Source: a virus. Taken from it: a stretch of DNA of 20,448 nucleotides. This document shows, piece after piece, positions 1-4,536 of the stretch (positions are counted from its first letter, which is position 1; each line of letters starts with the position of its first letter). The position numbers and the translations under genes were made by a program. The stretch lies in IMG/VR virus record IMGVR_UViG_3300022888_000404, positions 1-20,448 of that record; one strand, given 5' to 3'. A model generated the notes under the pieces. The model was not told the DNA's origin, did no database searches, and worked only from the letters and a program-made list of their open reading frames with translations.

Positions 1-165
1 ATGAGATACACCATACAATCCCAAATGAGACACACCAAACCATCAATAAATCTCATTCCACCATACCACCATACCAAACCATCAATGATGAATGAATCAA
101 AACCATCAATAAATCCCAAACCATCAATAAATCCCAAACCATACAATCCCAAAAATCCCAAACCA
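1..165. repeat. 18-bp direct repeat array (window edge)
   Basis: Two perfect tandem copies of AAACCATCAATAAATCCC lie at about 100-136. Partial or degenerate copies lie on both sides: the AACC core occurs at 38, 77, 101, 119, 137 and 161, with steps of 39, 24, 18, 18 and 24. A related piece, ACCATACAATCCCAA, occurs near 10 and near 138. Read on the minus strand the unit begins with GGTTTGGGATTTATTGAT. A plus-strand reading frame across the array would encode only a Lys-Pro-Ser-Ile-Asn-Pro repeat and is probably not a gene. The array may continue left of the window. Function unknown; an origin, a protein-binding array or recombination-prone DNA are all possible. Confidence 0.75.
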
Positions 166-255
166 TCAGACACCCATGAACAGTATCATGATTGATGCAG
201 TGAAAACAATACTAATCATGACAATCAAATACACAGAAACAATAATTTCTCCCAT
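166..255 (-). CDS. possible 29-residue hydrophobic peptide
   Basis: A short leftward reading frame encodes 29 residues starting MGEIIVSVYLIVM. Nearly the whole peptide is apolar (Ile, Val, Leu, Met, Phe), consistent with one membrane-spanning helix. An AAGGA Shine-Dalgarno-like stretch lies about four bases before the ATG. The stop codon abuts the 18-bp repeat array. It is too short for recognition by homology. Tiny membrane peptides are common in phage early regions, but a frame of this length can arise by chance, so support is the ribosome site plus the composition only. Confidence 0.35.
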   Translation of the reverse strand: MGEIIVSVYLIVMISIVFTASIMILFMGV

Positions 256-598
256 TTTTCCTTCAATCTCATTTACAACCCAAATAAAACAAAAAATTTG
301 AAAAATTCCCCATTATCTTTCATTTTATCAAGCATCCTATCCAATTTTCCCTCATCCTTTTAACGGTCTTATTCATCCCATTCATGCAATAATGTGTATT
401 CCTACGATCCATTTTATTCAGCAGTGGGTTCGACCCTTAAAAGTATTTCAGTGTCTGGATCATGTGTTTCTGTGTCTCTCATAGGTATGTTCTGCACCGT
501 GTAATAAGCATTCTTTCAGCTCACTTATCAAATCATTAGTGTCATTCCTACATGAACTTCATGTATCCCATATCCATAGATTCCACTTCCAATCAATA
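256..598. other. gene-poor stretch with tiny leftward frames
   Basis: This 343-bp stretch after the stop of the 599-1237 gene holds no confident gene. Minus-strand frames at 320-412 (30 residues, MDRRNTHYCMNG...) and 414-482 (22 residues, MRDTETHDPDTEILL...) are only two bases apart (stop TAA, then ATG), but neither has a clear ribosome site. A third frame at 460-531 (LISELKECLL...) overlaps the second in another frame, and the pair may be a frameshifted gene remnant (described separately). No tRNA, promoter or terminator could be supported. Confidence 0.5.
414..531 (-). pseudogene. possible frameshifted remnant of a small gene
   Basis: Two minus-strand frames look like the two halves of one small protein. 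The first (531 to 460, TTG start) reads LISELKECLLHGAEHTYE and runs to a stop. The second (through 482-414) reads RDTETHDPDTEILLRVEP. Joined by a one-base shift near 470-485, they would give a helix with the pattern LI-ELK followed by DP-TE-LLRVE. This resembles the start of the neighbouring gene at 1212-1445 (QLIKELQKMEPESEVVVM). A decayed paralogue, a sequencing indel, or chance are all possible. No convincing ribosome site was seen. Confidence 0.25.
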
Positions 599-1237
599 TT
601 ATATGTGCTTACATAATCCATCCAATATCAACGCATCATACCTATCCAGTTTGGTTCGTATATCCTCCAACACATCACGAAGCGCATATACATCTACAGG
701 TTTGATTCTAGCACCCATAATTGGCTCTACTCCACCCACTAACAATCTAACAGTATCCGATAATTCACCCGATGCTCTCAACATTCTCTTGAGTTTCTTT
801 ATCTCATCATCCATACATACTTTCTCATTTAAATCATCATCACATACCTCAAGTAAAACAGGTGATGAGTTGTATGTATTATGATGAGACTTTGGTGGAG
901 AAACTCCTATTCCAGTAGTTTTTGGAATTGGTGGTAATTTTTCATTCATCGTTGAATCCTCTTCCTCATTCTTTTTTATTATCAGTTCTCGATTCATCGA
1001 CACCTTTTCAATTTTGAGATTTTGATAATGACCATATTCAACATGCTTGAACTCTAAAACCTCTCTACCTTTACCTTTACCTCTCTCCATTGTCACTATC
1101 TTATCATTTTGTTCCACAAAATACCAAGCCTCGTTACAGTTTGTTATATGGTTCCCAACCATCACCTTATCACCAGCTTTTAATCCACCCATTTCATACT
1201 CCTTCCTCTGTTTAGCGGTAAAATCTTCTAACTCCAT
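599..1237 (-). CDS. hypothetical protein (212 aa)
   Basis: A leftward gene of 212 residues that I do not recognise. Residues about 18-90 contain several beta-prone, basic stretches (GLKAGDKVMVGNH, WYFVEQNDKIVTMERGKGKG), which could form a small SH3-like barrel; that is inference only. A Pro/Ser/Asn-rich linker follows at about 100-125. The C-terminal third (about 140-212) is charged and helical (DDEIKKLKRMLRASGELSD ... ALRDVLEDIRTKLDRYDALI), suggesting a helical bundle or coiled coil. It overlaps the end of the upstream gene (1212-1445) by 26 bases, so the two form one transcription unit. The ribosome site is weak, consistent with translational coupling. No signal peptide or membrane segment. 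Confidence 0.75.
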   Translation of the reverse strand: MELEDFTAKQRKEYEMGGLKAGDKVMVGNHITNCNEAWYFVEQNDKIVTMERGKGKGREVLEFKHVEYGHYQNLKIEKVSMNRELIIKKNEEEDSTMNEKLPPIPKTTGIGVSPPKSHHNTYNSSPVLLEVCDDDLNEKVCMDDEIKKLKRMLRASGELSDTVRLLVGGVEPIMGARIKPVDVYALRDVLEDIRTKLDRYDALILDGLCKHI

Positions 1238-1445
1238 GCTTCACATCTTCAAAATCTTCTCCAATTCCAATCTTACACTTACCTTTAATAACCGACATCA
1301 AACTAATCATGTGTTTTTTAAGAGTCACATACTTTTGAGTCACTGAAATTTTGTCATGACTGATTTTGCGTTTGGTCTGCATCACCACCACTTCTGATTC
1401 TGGTTCCATCTTCTGTAGTTCTTTAATCAACTGATACACTTTCAT
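1212..1445 (-). CDS. small hypothetical protein (77 aa), phage MKV-ELI type N-terminus
   Basis: A 77-residue leftward gene with a strong Shine-Dalgarno site (AAAGGGAG, about seven bases before ATG). Its N-terminus, MKVYQLIKELQKMEPESEVVVM, follows a pattern often seen in short uncharacterised phage proteins: a helix, then an acidic turn, then a Val-rich strand. The rest is basic, ending HGVRRFYR. It is the first gene of a two-gene unit with 599-1237 and overlaps it by 26 bases. A 10-bp palindrome and repeat patch lie directly upstream, so expression is probably controlled there. Function unknown; a small DNA- or protein-binding role is plausible but unproven. Confidence 0.75.
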   Translation of the reverse strand: MKVYQLIKELQKMEPESEVVVMQTKRKISHDKISVTQKYVTLKKHMISLMSVIKGKCKIGIGEDFEDVKHGVRRFYR

Positions 1446-1468
1446 TTCAGTCTCCCTTTACATCACAT

Positions 1469-1478
1469 ACAAATTTGT
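1469..1478. promoter_or_regulatory. 10-bp palindrome ACAAATTTGT
   Basis: A perfect 10-bp palindrome about 24 bases upstream of the ATG of the 1212-1445 gene. The position fits an operator overlapping a promoter or 5' leader, but no convincing -10/-35 pair was found beside it. A palindrome this AT-rich is not rare by chance. Confidence 0.25.
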
Positions 1479-1504
1479 CTTCCATATGAAAGCATTGAAT
1501 AGGT

Positions 1505-1635
1505 GGTTATCATTCTTTCTATGAATCACTTAATTTTTGGTTATCATGTGTCTAGTGGTTCACTATATGGGCATCATTACATGATTTGGTTCAATTTTCT
1601 GTTGTGGTTATTCTTAATAGAAAATGGTTAATCAC
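1505..1635 (+). repeat. degenerate 18-bp GGTT repeats, patch 1
   Basis: Units beginning GGTT start at 1505, 1539, 1557, 1588, 1606 and 1626. The commonest step is 18-20 bp; the longer steps of 34 and 31 leave room for one decayed unit each. Two forms are seen: A, GGTTATCAT (1505, 1539; variant GGTTATTCT at 1606), and B, GGTTCA followed by CT or AT (1557, 1588; degenerate GAATCACTT at 1523). A followed by B makes a composite unit of about 36 bp. The patch fills the gap between the 55-residue gene (stop at 1628) and the start of the 1212-1445 gene. Its frame contains stops, so it is not coding. Confidence 0.65.
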
Positions 1636-1795
1636 ACATACTATGTTTGGATACTTCATTCAGACTACGTGCCAACTCAAAAACCTCTGTCCCATATACT
1701 TCTCTGAGTACATCCTTGACAGATTTTGAATTAGTCACGTTTTCAATTTTGCCGAGAACTCTTGACAACAGCCTTATTTCATTCATACTTAGCAT
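1628..1795 (-). CDS. hypothetical protein (55 aa), coupled to upstream membrane protein
   Basis: A 55-residue leftward gene beginning MLSMNEIRLLSRVLGK. The frame stays open further upstream (to 1879), which would give 83 residues, but that extension runs across the 48-residue gene in another frame. I chose the ATG at 1795, which overlaps the stop of the 48-residue gene in the seven bases ATGCTAA, a standard translational-coupling arrangement. An ATG three codons later is a second option. The product is charged and helical with no membrane segment (NSKSVKDVLREVYGTEVFEL). No family recognised. It probably acts with, or is simply co-translated with, the membrane protein upstream. Confidence 0.6.
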   Translation of the reverse strand: MLSMNEIRLLSRVLGKIENVTNSKSVKDVLREVYGTEVFELARSLNEVSKHSMCD

Positions 1796-1935
1796 ATCAA
1801 TCCCAAAAGCATACCAATCCCAAAAGACAGAAGTACCCAAAATACTAATTCTGAATAATTGACTGTTTTTCCAGGACATATCATGGATGATGCATCATCC
1901 ATTTCTCTTCTCTCAGATTTTCTTCTCTCATCCAT
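1789..1935 (-). CDS. small single-span membrane protein (48 aa)
   Basis: A short gene with the best ribosome site in this stretch: AAGGAGA, then four bases, then ATG. It encodes 48 residues. The first 28 are charged and polar (MDERRKSERREMDD...), and residues about 30-48 form one apolar segment (LVFWVLLSFGIGMLLGLIC). The topology is therefore probably a cytoplasmic basic N-terminus with a C-terminal membrane anchor. Its stop overlaps the start of the 55-residue gene. A likely promoter lies at 1965-1993, and the repeat array lies just beyond it. No family is recognised. Small phage membrane proteins of this shape include superinfection-exclusion factors and holin-like proteins, but nothing here decides between them. 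Confidence 0.65.
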   Translation of the reverse strand: MDERRKSERREMDDASSMICPGKTVNYSELVFWVLLSFGIGMLLGLIC

Positions 1936-1964
1936 TTTGTCTCCTTCTCTCATTAAATAATTTA

Positions 1965-1993
1965 ATTATCATATACGCTGGTTCTATTGCCCA
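1965..1993 (-). promoter_or_regulatory. candidate sigma70-type promoter for the 48/55-residue genes
   Basis: On the minus strand, TGGGCA (1993-1988), a 17-bp spacer and GATAAT (1970-1965) match the -35 and -10 consensus at 4/6 and 5/6 positions. Transcription would start near 1958, leaving a leader of about 23 bases that includes the AAGGAGA ribosome site. Repeat units at 1980 and 1998 overlap or touch the -35 region, so a protein binding the array would affect this promoter. Confidence 0.45.
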
Positions 1994-2165
1994 GTATGGT
2001 TATCATCACGATGATGTTTCAATTCAGTGATACCTCCATAACTCAATGGAAGGTGGTTATCATGCGTATAATGGTTCATTCTATTAAGATGGTTGTCATT
2101 CATTGTGATGACTCAATTAAGTATTGTGGTTACCATATTTGACAGTGGTTCACTTCTTAATGTTG
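1980..2165 (+). repeat. degenerate 36-bp composite (A+B) GGTT repeats, patch 2
   Basis: GGTT-type units start at 1980, 1998, 2055, 2073, 2091, 2128 and 2147, with degenerate units at 2016 (GTTTCAATT) and about 2109 (TGACTCAATT). Steps are 18 or 19 bp, or multiples of this, apart from a 57-bp stretch (1998-2055). Form A is GGTTATCAT (1998, 2055), GGTTGTCAT (2091), GGTTACCAT (2128). Form B is GGTTCATTC (2073), GGTTCACTT (2147) and the two degenerate ones. Forms alternate A-B, so the true period is 36-37 bp (2055, 2091, 2128). Only about nine bases of each 18-bp unit are conserved. This is the layout of an iteron or operator array and is not a CRISPR. Confidence 0.7.
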
Positions 2166-2219
2166 GATATTATATGACTCCTTAGTTCGTTAGCTTTAGT
2201 GAGTATTGTTGTATCATGA

Positions 2220-3113
2220 CTACACAATCATTCCCCTACTATATTCATTTCTGCACCCAGGTTGAGAACGAGGATTATCTTCTGCCTTAATCCATTCAGG
2301 TGGAGCCACATAATCCTTATGTCCTAAAATGTCAATAACATATGGCATTGGTGGTGGCTTCCCATGTGACAAGGTATAGTAAACTTCAAAGAAATGACTC
2401 AAAAACATTTTTGTTGCATACCTTTTCGCCCTCATGTGTATATGTCCATCAGAAAGTTTACCAGAGGCATAGGCTTTGTAGGTTGGACAGTTTGTGTCTT
2501 TGAATGTCTTTTTCCTTAGTATTCCCTTTGCCTGATCTTTATAATCAAAGTTGTTATTTTTCCCAATCTCATATTCTTTTCTACGTCTATAGATGTCTTG
2601 GTAAAAGCTGTTACTGCTCTTGACAAATACCTCTCCTATATTGAAGCACAATTTTTTGACATCAGGATTCCATTTTATCTTTTCATTCCTTTTTCGTTCT
2701 TGTCCAGGAACTAAACCAGCATATGATATAAGTTGTCCTGCGCTGTTGATCTTGTTTATGTCTACATAGGCTACCATTCCAGCGATTATGATTGGACCAA
2801 GTCCTTTAACATTAACAGCCCATTCTGTCCATATGGGTTGTTGTTCAACCCACTTCTTCAAAGCTTTCTTGATCTGGTTCTCAAATTTCTCAAACTCATT
2901 AAAAGCCCAAGTCCAGAATTGATTTGGCATCTGTTCCTTCAATAGAGCTTGGTATCTATTGCTGACTTGAATTCTAGTCTCCTGTATTATATAATATGTT
3001 TGAACAAGAAACTTGACCTCTTTGTCTGTCATGCTTTGCATGGATTGTAGAATATCTTTTGATAGTTTATCTACTCCACCAAATACTTCCTTCATATCAT
3101 CTTTGTCATACAT
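2220..3113 (-). CDS. IS110-type Transposase_20 domain protein without DEDD domain (297 aa)
   Basis: The central part matches the C-terminal (Transposase_20) domain of IS110/IS116/IS902 transposases. A helix-hairpin-helix, VKGLGPIIIAGMVAYVDI, lies at about 102-119, followed by the family signature SAGQLISYAGLVPG at 124-137, then the basic stretch and helix (KRNEKIKWNPDVKKLCFNIGE). A later segment (HMRAKRYATKMFLSHFFEVYY, 226-246, then GKPPPMPYV and LGHKDYVAPP) ends the domain. IS110 enzymes also have an N-terminal RuvC-like DEDD nuclease domain. Here residues 1-100 are helical and lack it, and the QSG serine motif usually following GL-P appears replaced by GQER. It is therefore probably a DNA-binding domesticated relative and not an active transposase. 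The ribosome site AGGAGGAAAACA is excellent. It is third in an operon with a regulator and a 39-residue gene. Confidence 0.8.
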   Translation of the reverse strand: MYDKDDMKEVFGGVDKLSKDILQSMQSMTDKEVKFLVQTYYIIQETRIQVSNRYQALLKEQMPNQFWTWAFNEFEKFENQIKKALKKWVEQQPIWTEWAVNVKGLGPIIIAGMVAYVDINKINSAGQLISYAGLVPGQERKRNEKIKWNPDVKKLCFNIGEVFVKSSNSFYQDIYRRRKEYEIGKNNNFDYKDQAKGILRKKTFKDTNCPTYKAYASGKLSDGHIHMRAKRYATKMFLSHFFEVYYTLSHGKPPPMPYVIDILGHKDYVAPPEWIKAEDNPRSQPGCRNEYSRGMIV

Positions 3114-3134
3114 TGTTTTCCTCCTGTAGTTTAC

Positions 3135-3254
3135 TTATTTATTCTCATACCATTTCAACTCATACTCAAGTTGTTTGAGCAAGTTTTTTGTATTTAGTAT
3201 TTGATTAACTGCACAAGTTCTACCCTTCTTCAATTCATCCATGTTTCTACTCAT
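3135..3254 (-). CDS. small hypothetical protein (39 aa)
   Basis: A 39-residue gene starting MSRNMDELKKGRTCAVNQ and ending ELKWYENK. It has a strong ribosome site (GGAGGAAACT directly before ATG), and its ATG overlaps the TGA of the regulator gene upstream as ATGA. The next gene (IS110-domain protein) starts 21 bases after its stop. The peptide is charged and predicted helical, with a Leu-rich half (LNTKNLLKQLEYELKWY), so it may form a small coiled coil or bind a partner. The tight placement between regulator and IS110-domain protein suggests a shared role. No family recognised. Confidence 0.7.
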   Translation of the reverse strand: MSRNMDELKKGRTCAVNQILNTKNLLKQLEYELKWYENK

Positions 3255-3838
3255 AGTTTCCTCCAATATAAAATTGTCTTCTCTACTTTCAGTTCAACGA
3301 TATTTTCCTCCTGTAGCTTACCAAGCTGTCTTCTTATTGTTTCTTGACACATTGGTAATCTATTGGATATCTGACTTGTGGAGATAAAACTGGTCTTTGG
3401 AACACAGTTCATTATCATCTCTATCTTCTGTTTTTCTGTTCTTCTTCTATTATAACCCATGTTCTCCTCCACCTTTTGTCCAAAATCAGTTGGAATTTCA
3501 ATTTTTATGTAGTTAAACCCTTCATCACAAACCATGTCACCTGAAAAAACTAGTATATTATTATCTAGGATCAATATGTTATTGTTGTTCATAAACTCAA
3601 TATCTGGTTTTATCATTCCTCTTATCTTATTCACATATTCCATTCTGATCTTTTGTATTGTGAAGTGTTCTTCCAGTTTTTTGAATATATATAAATACCT
3701 CAACTCCACTTCATTAAATACCATCGTCCTGGTTTTACGTGAAACTGGCTTTAAGAATCCATAACTAACATATCTTCTGATCTTGTACCCAGGGATTTCA
3801 AACATACCTGAGGCTTGAGTACACGTCAAATACTGCAT
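3251..3838 (-). CDS. two-domain DNA-binding regulator, MerR-like N-terminus and winged-helix C-terminus (195 aa)
   Basis: The chosen start (MQYLTCTQASGMF) has the ribosome site AAGGGAG six bases upstream and lies 22 bases from the predicted transcription start. A longer frame to 3895 would run through the promoter. Residues about 3-50 (LTCTQASGMFEIPGYKIRRY, then SYGFLKP and FNEVELRYL) follow the MerR-type helix-turn-helix and wing pattern. Residues 50-75 are helical. The middle (about 80-130) is Asn/Ile-rich with strands. Residues about 133-195 look like a winged helix (STSQISNRLPMCQETIRRQL, then LQEENIVELKVEKTILYW). It probably controls transcription, possibly of its own operon. Its stop overlaps the 39-residue gene (ATGA). 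No metal-binding cysteine pattern typical of classic MerR sensors is evident. Confidence 0.7.
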   Translation of the reverse strand: MQYLTCTQASGMFEIPGYKIRRYVSYGFLKPVSRKTRTMVFNEVELRYLYIFKKLEEHFTIQKIRMEYVNKIRGMIKPDIEFMNNNNILILDNNILVFSGDMVCDEGFNYIKIEIPTDFGQKVEENMGYNRRRTEKQKIEMIMNCVPKTSFISTSQISNRLPMCQETIRRQLGKLQEENIVELKVEKTILYWRKL

Positions 3839-3866
3839 ATATTCTCCCTTTTCTGTAAAAAAAGCT

Positions 3867-3895
3867 ATTATAACGCCCCAACCACACAATAGCAA
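3867..3895 (-). promoter_or_regulatory. sigma70-type promoter of the regulator/IS110-domain operon
   Basis: On the minus strand, TTGCTA (3895-3890), a 17-bp spacer and a perfect TATAAT (3872-3867). The start of transcription would be near 3860, with the regulator ATG at 3838. It closely resembles the promoter at 4505-4533, including the flanking bases GTTATAATA. Confidence 0.8.
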
Positions 3896-3960
3896 GCATT
3901 ATTAGCGTTTATTGTAATGATTTCTGTGGTTTTGTATTAGGATGCCTTTTAGAGAAGACA

Positions 3961-4161
3961 TCAAGATTTAGGGGTGTATTTCAGGTTCCTGGAAATGAAT
4001 CTAACTAAGTCAGTGACTGTCTTTTCCAGCCTGACAACTCTTTCACCCAGTTCATCTATCTCCATTTCAAATTCGATGCCCCTTGCCTCTTCCTCAATTA
4101 TACTACATGAGTTAGGGTCAGGGTATTTATCATCGTGGTAAGATGCCATCTTATTCTTCAT
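3961..4161 (-). CDS. small coiled-coil protein (66 aa)
   Basis: A 66-residue leftward gene whose ATG overlaps the TGA of the DUF4031-like gene as ATGA, so the two are co-translated. The N-terminal part is polar (MKNKMASYHDDKYPDPN). Residues about 22-60 are acidic and show a heptad-like spacing of Ile, Leu, Val and Phe (EFEMEIDELGERVVRLEK, then TVTDLVRFI), indicating a coiled coil. No family recognised. It is the last gene before the next promoter at 3867-3895; no clear terminator separates them. Confidence 0.7.
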   Translation of the reverse strand: MKNKMASYHDDKYPDPNSCSIIEEEARGIEFEMEIDELGERVVRLEKTVTDLVRFISRNLKYTPKS

Positions 4162-4478
4162 TTTCTGCCTCTCGTTCTGACAGAATTATCATACTCGAAG
4201 AAACCGCTCCATTGCCTCAGTGGTCCACCAACCCTTTCAGGTGCAATGATGGATTTCATCGTACAGATTGCAGATAATAGAGTTTTCCAGTGGACAAGTT
4301 TAGCCCCATATCTAATGGACTGTTTAGCTTCCTCTATAGATAGTGGTATGTGAAAGAAGTTAAAATCCTCTATAATAGTTGAGTCTTCTAGCTTGAGTCT
4401 TATTGCAAATCTTCTTAACTCCATTCTGGAATTGGCGAATAATTTTGGTTTCCTAACCGAACTGATGTATACAGTCAT
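4158..4478 (-). CDS. DUF4031-like protein (106 aa)
   Basis: The N-terminus MTVYISSVRK, then ELRRFAIRLKLE at about 20-31, HIPLSIEEAKQSIRYGAKLV at about 43-62 and HWKTL follow the layout of DUF4031 proteins, small conserved proteins common in phages and bacteria with no established activity. The C-terminal part (about 70-106, with RVGGPLRQWSGFF) extends beyond the usual domain. The ribosome site AAAGGAG lies seven bases before ATG. A clear promoter (4505-4533) lies just upstream, so this is the first gene of a two-gene unit with the coiled-coil gene. The family assignment is from remembered pattern and should be confirmed by profile search. Confidence 0.65.
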   Translation of the reverse strand: MTVYISSVRKPKLFANSRMELRRFAIRLKLEDSTIIEDFNFFHIPLSIEEAKQSIRYGAKLVHWKTLLSAICTMKSIIAPERVGGPLRQWSGFFEYDNSVRTRGRK

Positions 4479-4504
4479 TGTTGCTCTCCTTTGTTTATGT
4501 GCTT

Positions 4505-4533
4505 ATTATAACCCACCAACGTTGGAGTTGCAA
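4505..4533 (-). promoter_or_regulatory. sigma70-type promoter of the DUF4031-like operon
   Basis: On the minus strand, TTGCAA (4533-4528), a 17-bp spacer and a perfect TATAAT (4510-4505). It lies about 30 bases upstream of the DUF4031-like start. The palindromic AACGTT within the spacer is another possible control point. Confidence 0.8.
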
Positions 4534-4536
4534 GGA

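Larger units (their letters stand above)
1936..2219. other. 284-bp gene-free region between IS110-like gene and membrane-protein gene
   Basis: This region separates the stop of the IS110-domain gene (2220) from the start of the 48-residue gene (1935). It holds the ribosome site and candidate promoter of the 48-residue gene (1940-1993) and the second patch of GGTT repeats (1980-2165). About 2166-2219 shows no gene and no clear terminator. No reading frame of useful length with a ribosome site was found on either strand. IS110-family elements carry their guide-RNA sequence in non-coding DNA next to the transposase gene, so this stretch deserves a check for a structured RNA; nothing in the sequence proves one. 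Confidence 0.6.

Noticed and set aside
1-195. Plus-strand reading frame of 64 codons starting at base 1
   Set aside because: It is produced by the repeat array (Lys-Pro-Ser-Ile-Asn-Pro repeats), has no visible ribosome site, and runs against all neighbouring genes.
421-440. GGGTTCGACCC resembling a tRNA T-arm
   Set aside because: No acceptor, D-arm or anticodon arm can be folded around it on either strand; the bases outside the core do not pair.
1796-1879. 83-residue extension of the 55-residue gene
   Set aside because: It overlaps the 48-residue gene, which has an AAGGAGA ribosome site, whereas the extended start has none.
1505-2165. CRISPR array
   Set aside because: Units are degenerate and directly adjacent without unique spacers of constant length, and no cas gene is present.
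2220-3113. Active IS110 insertion sequence
   Set aside because: The DEDD domain is not seen, the gene is the third in an operon with overlapping neighbours, and no element ends could be identified.
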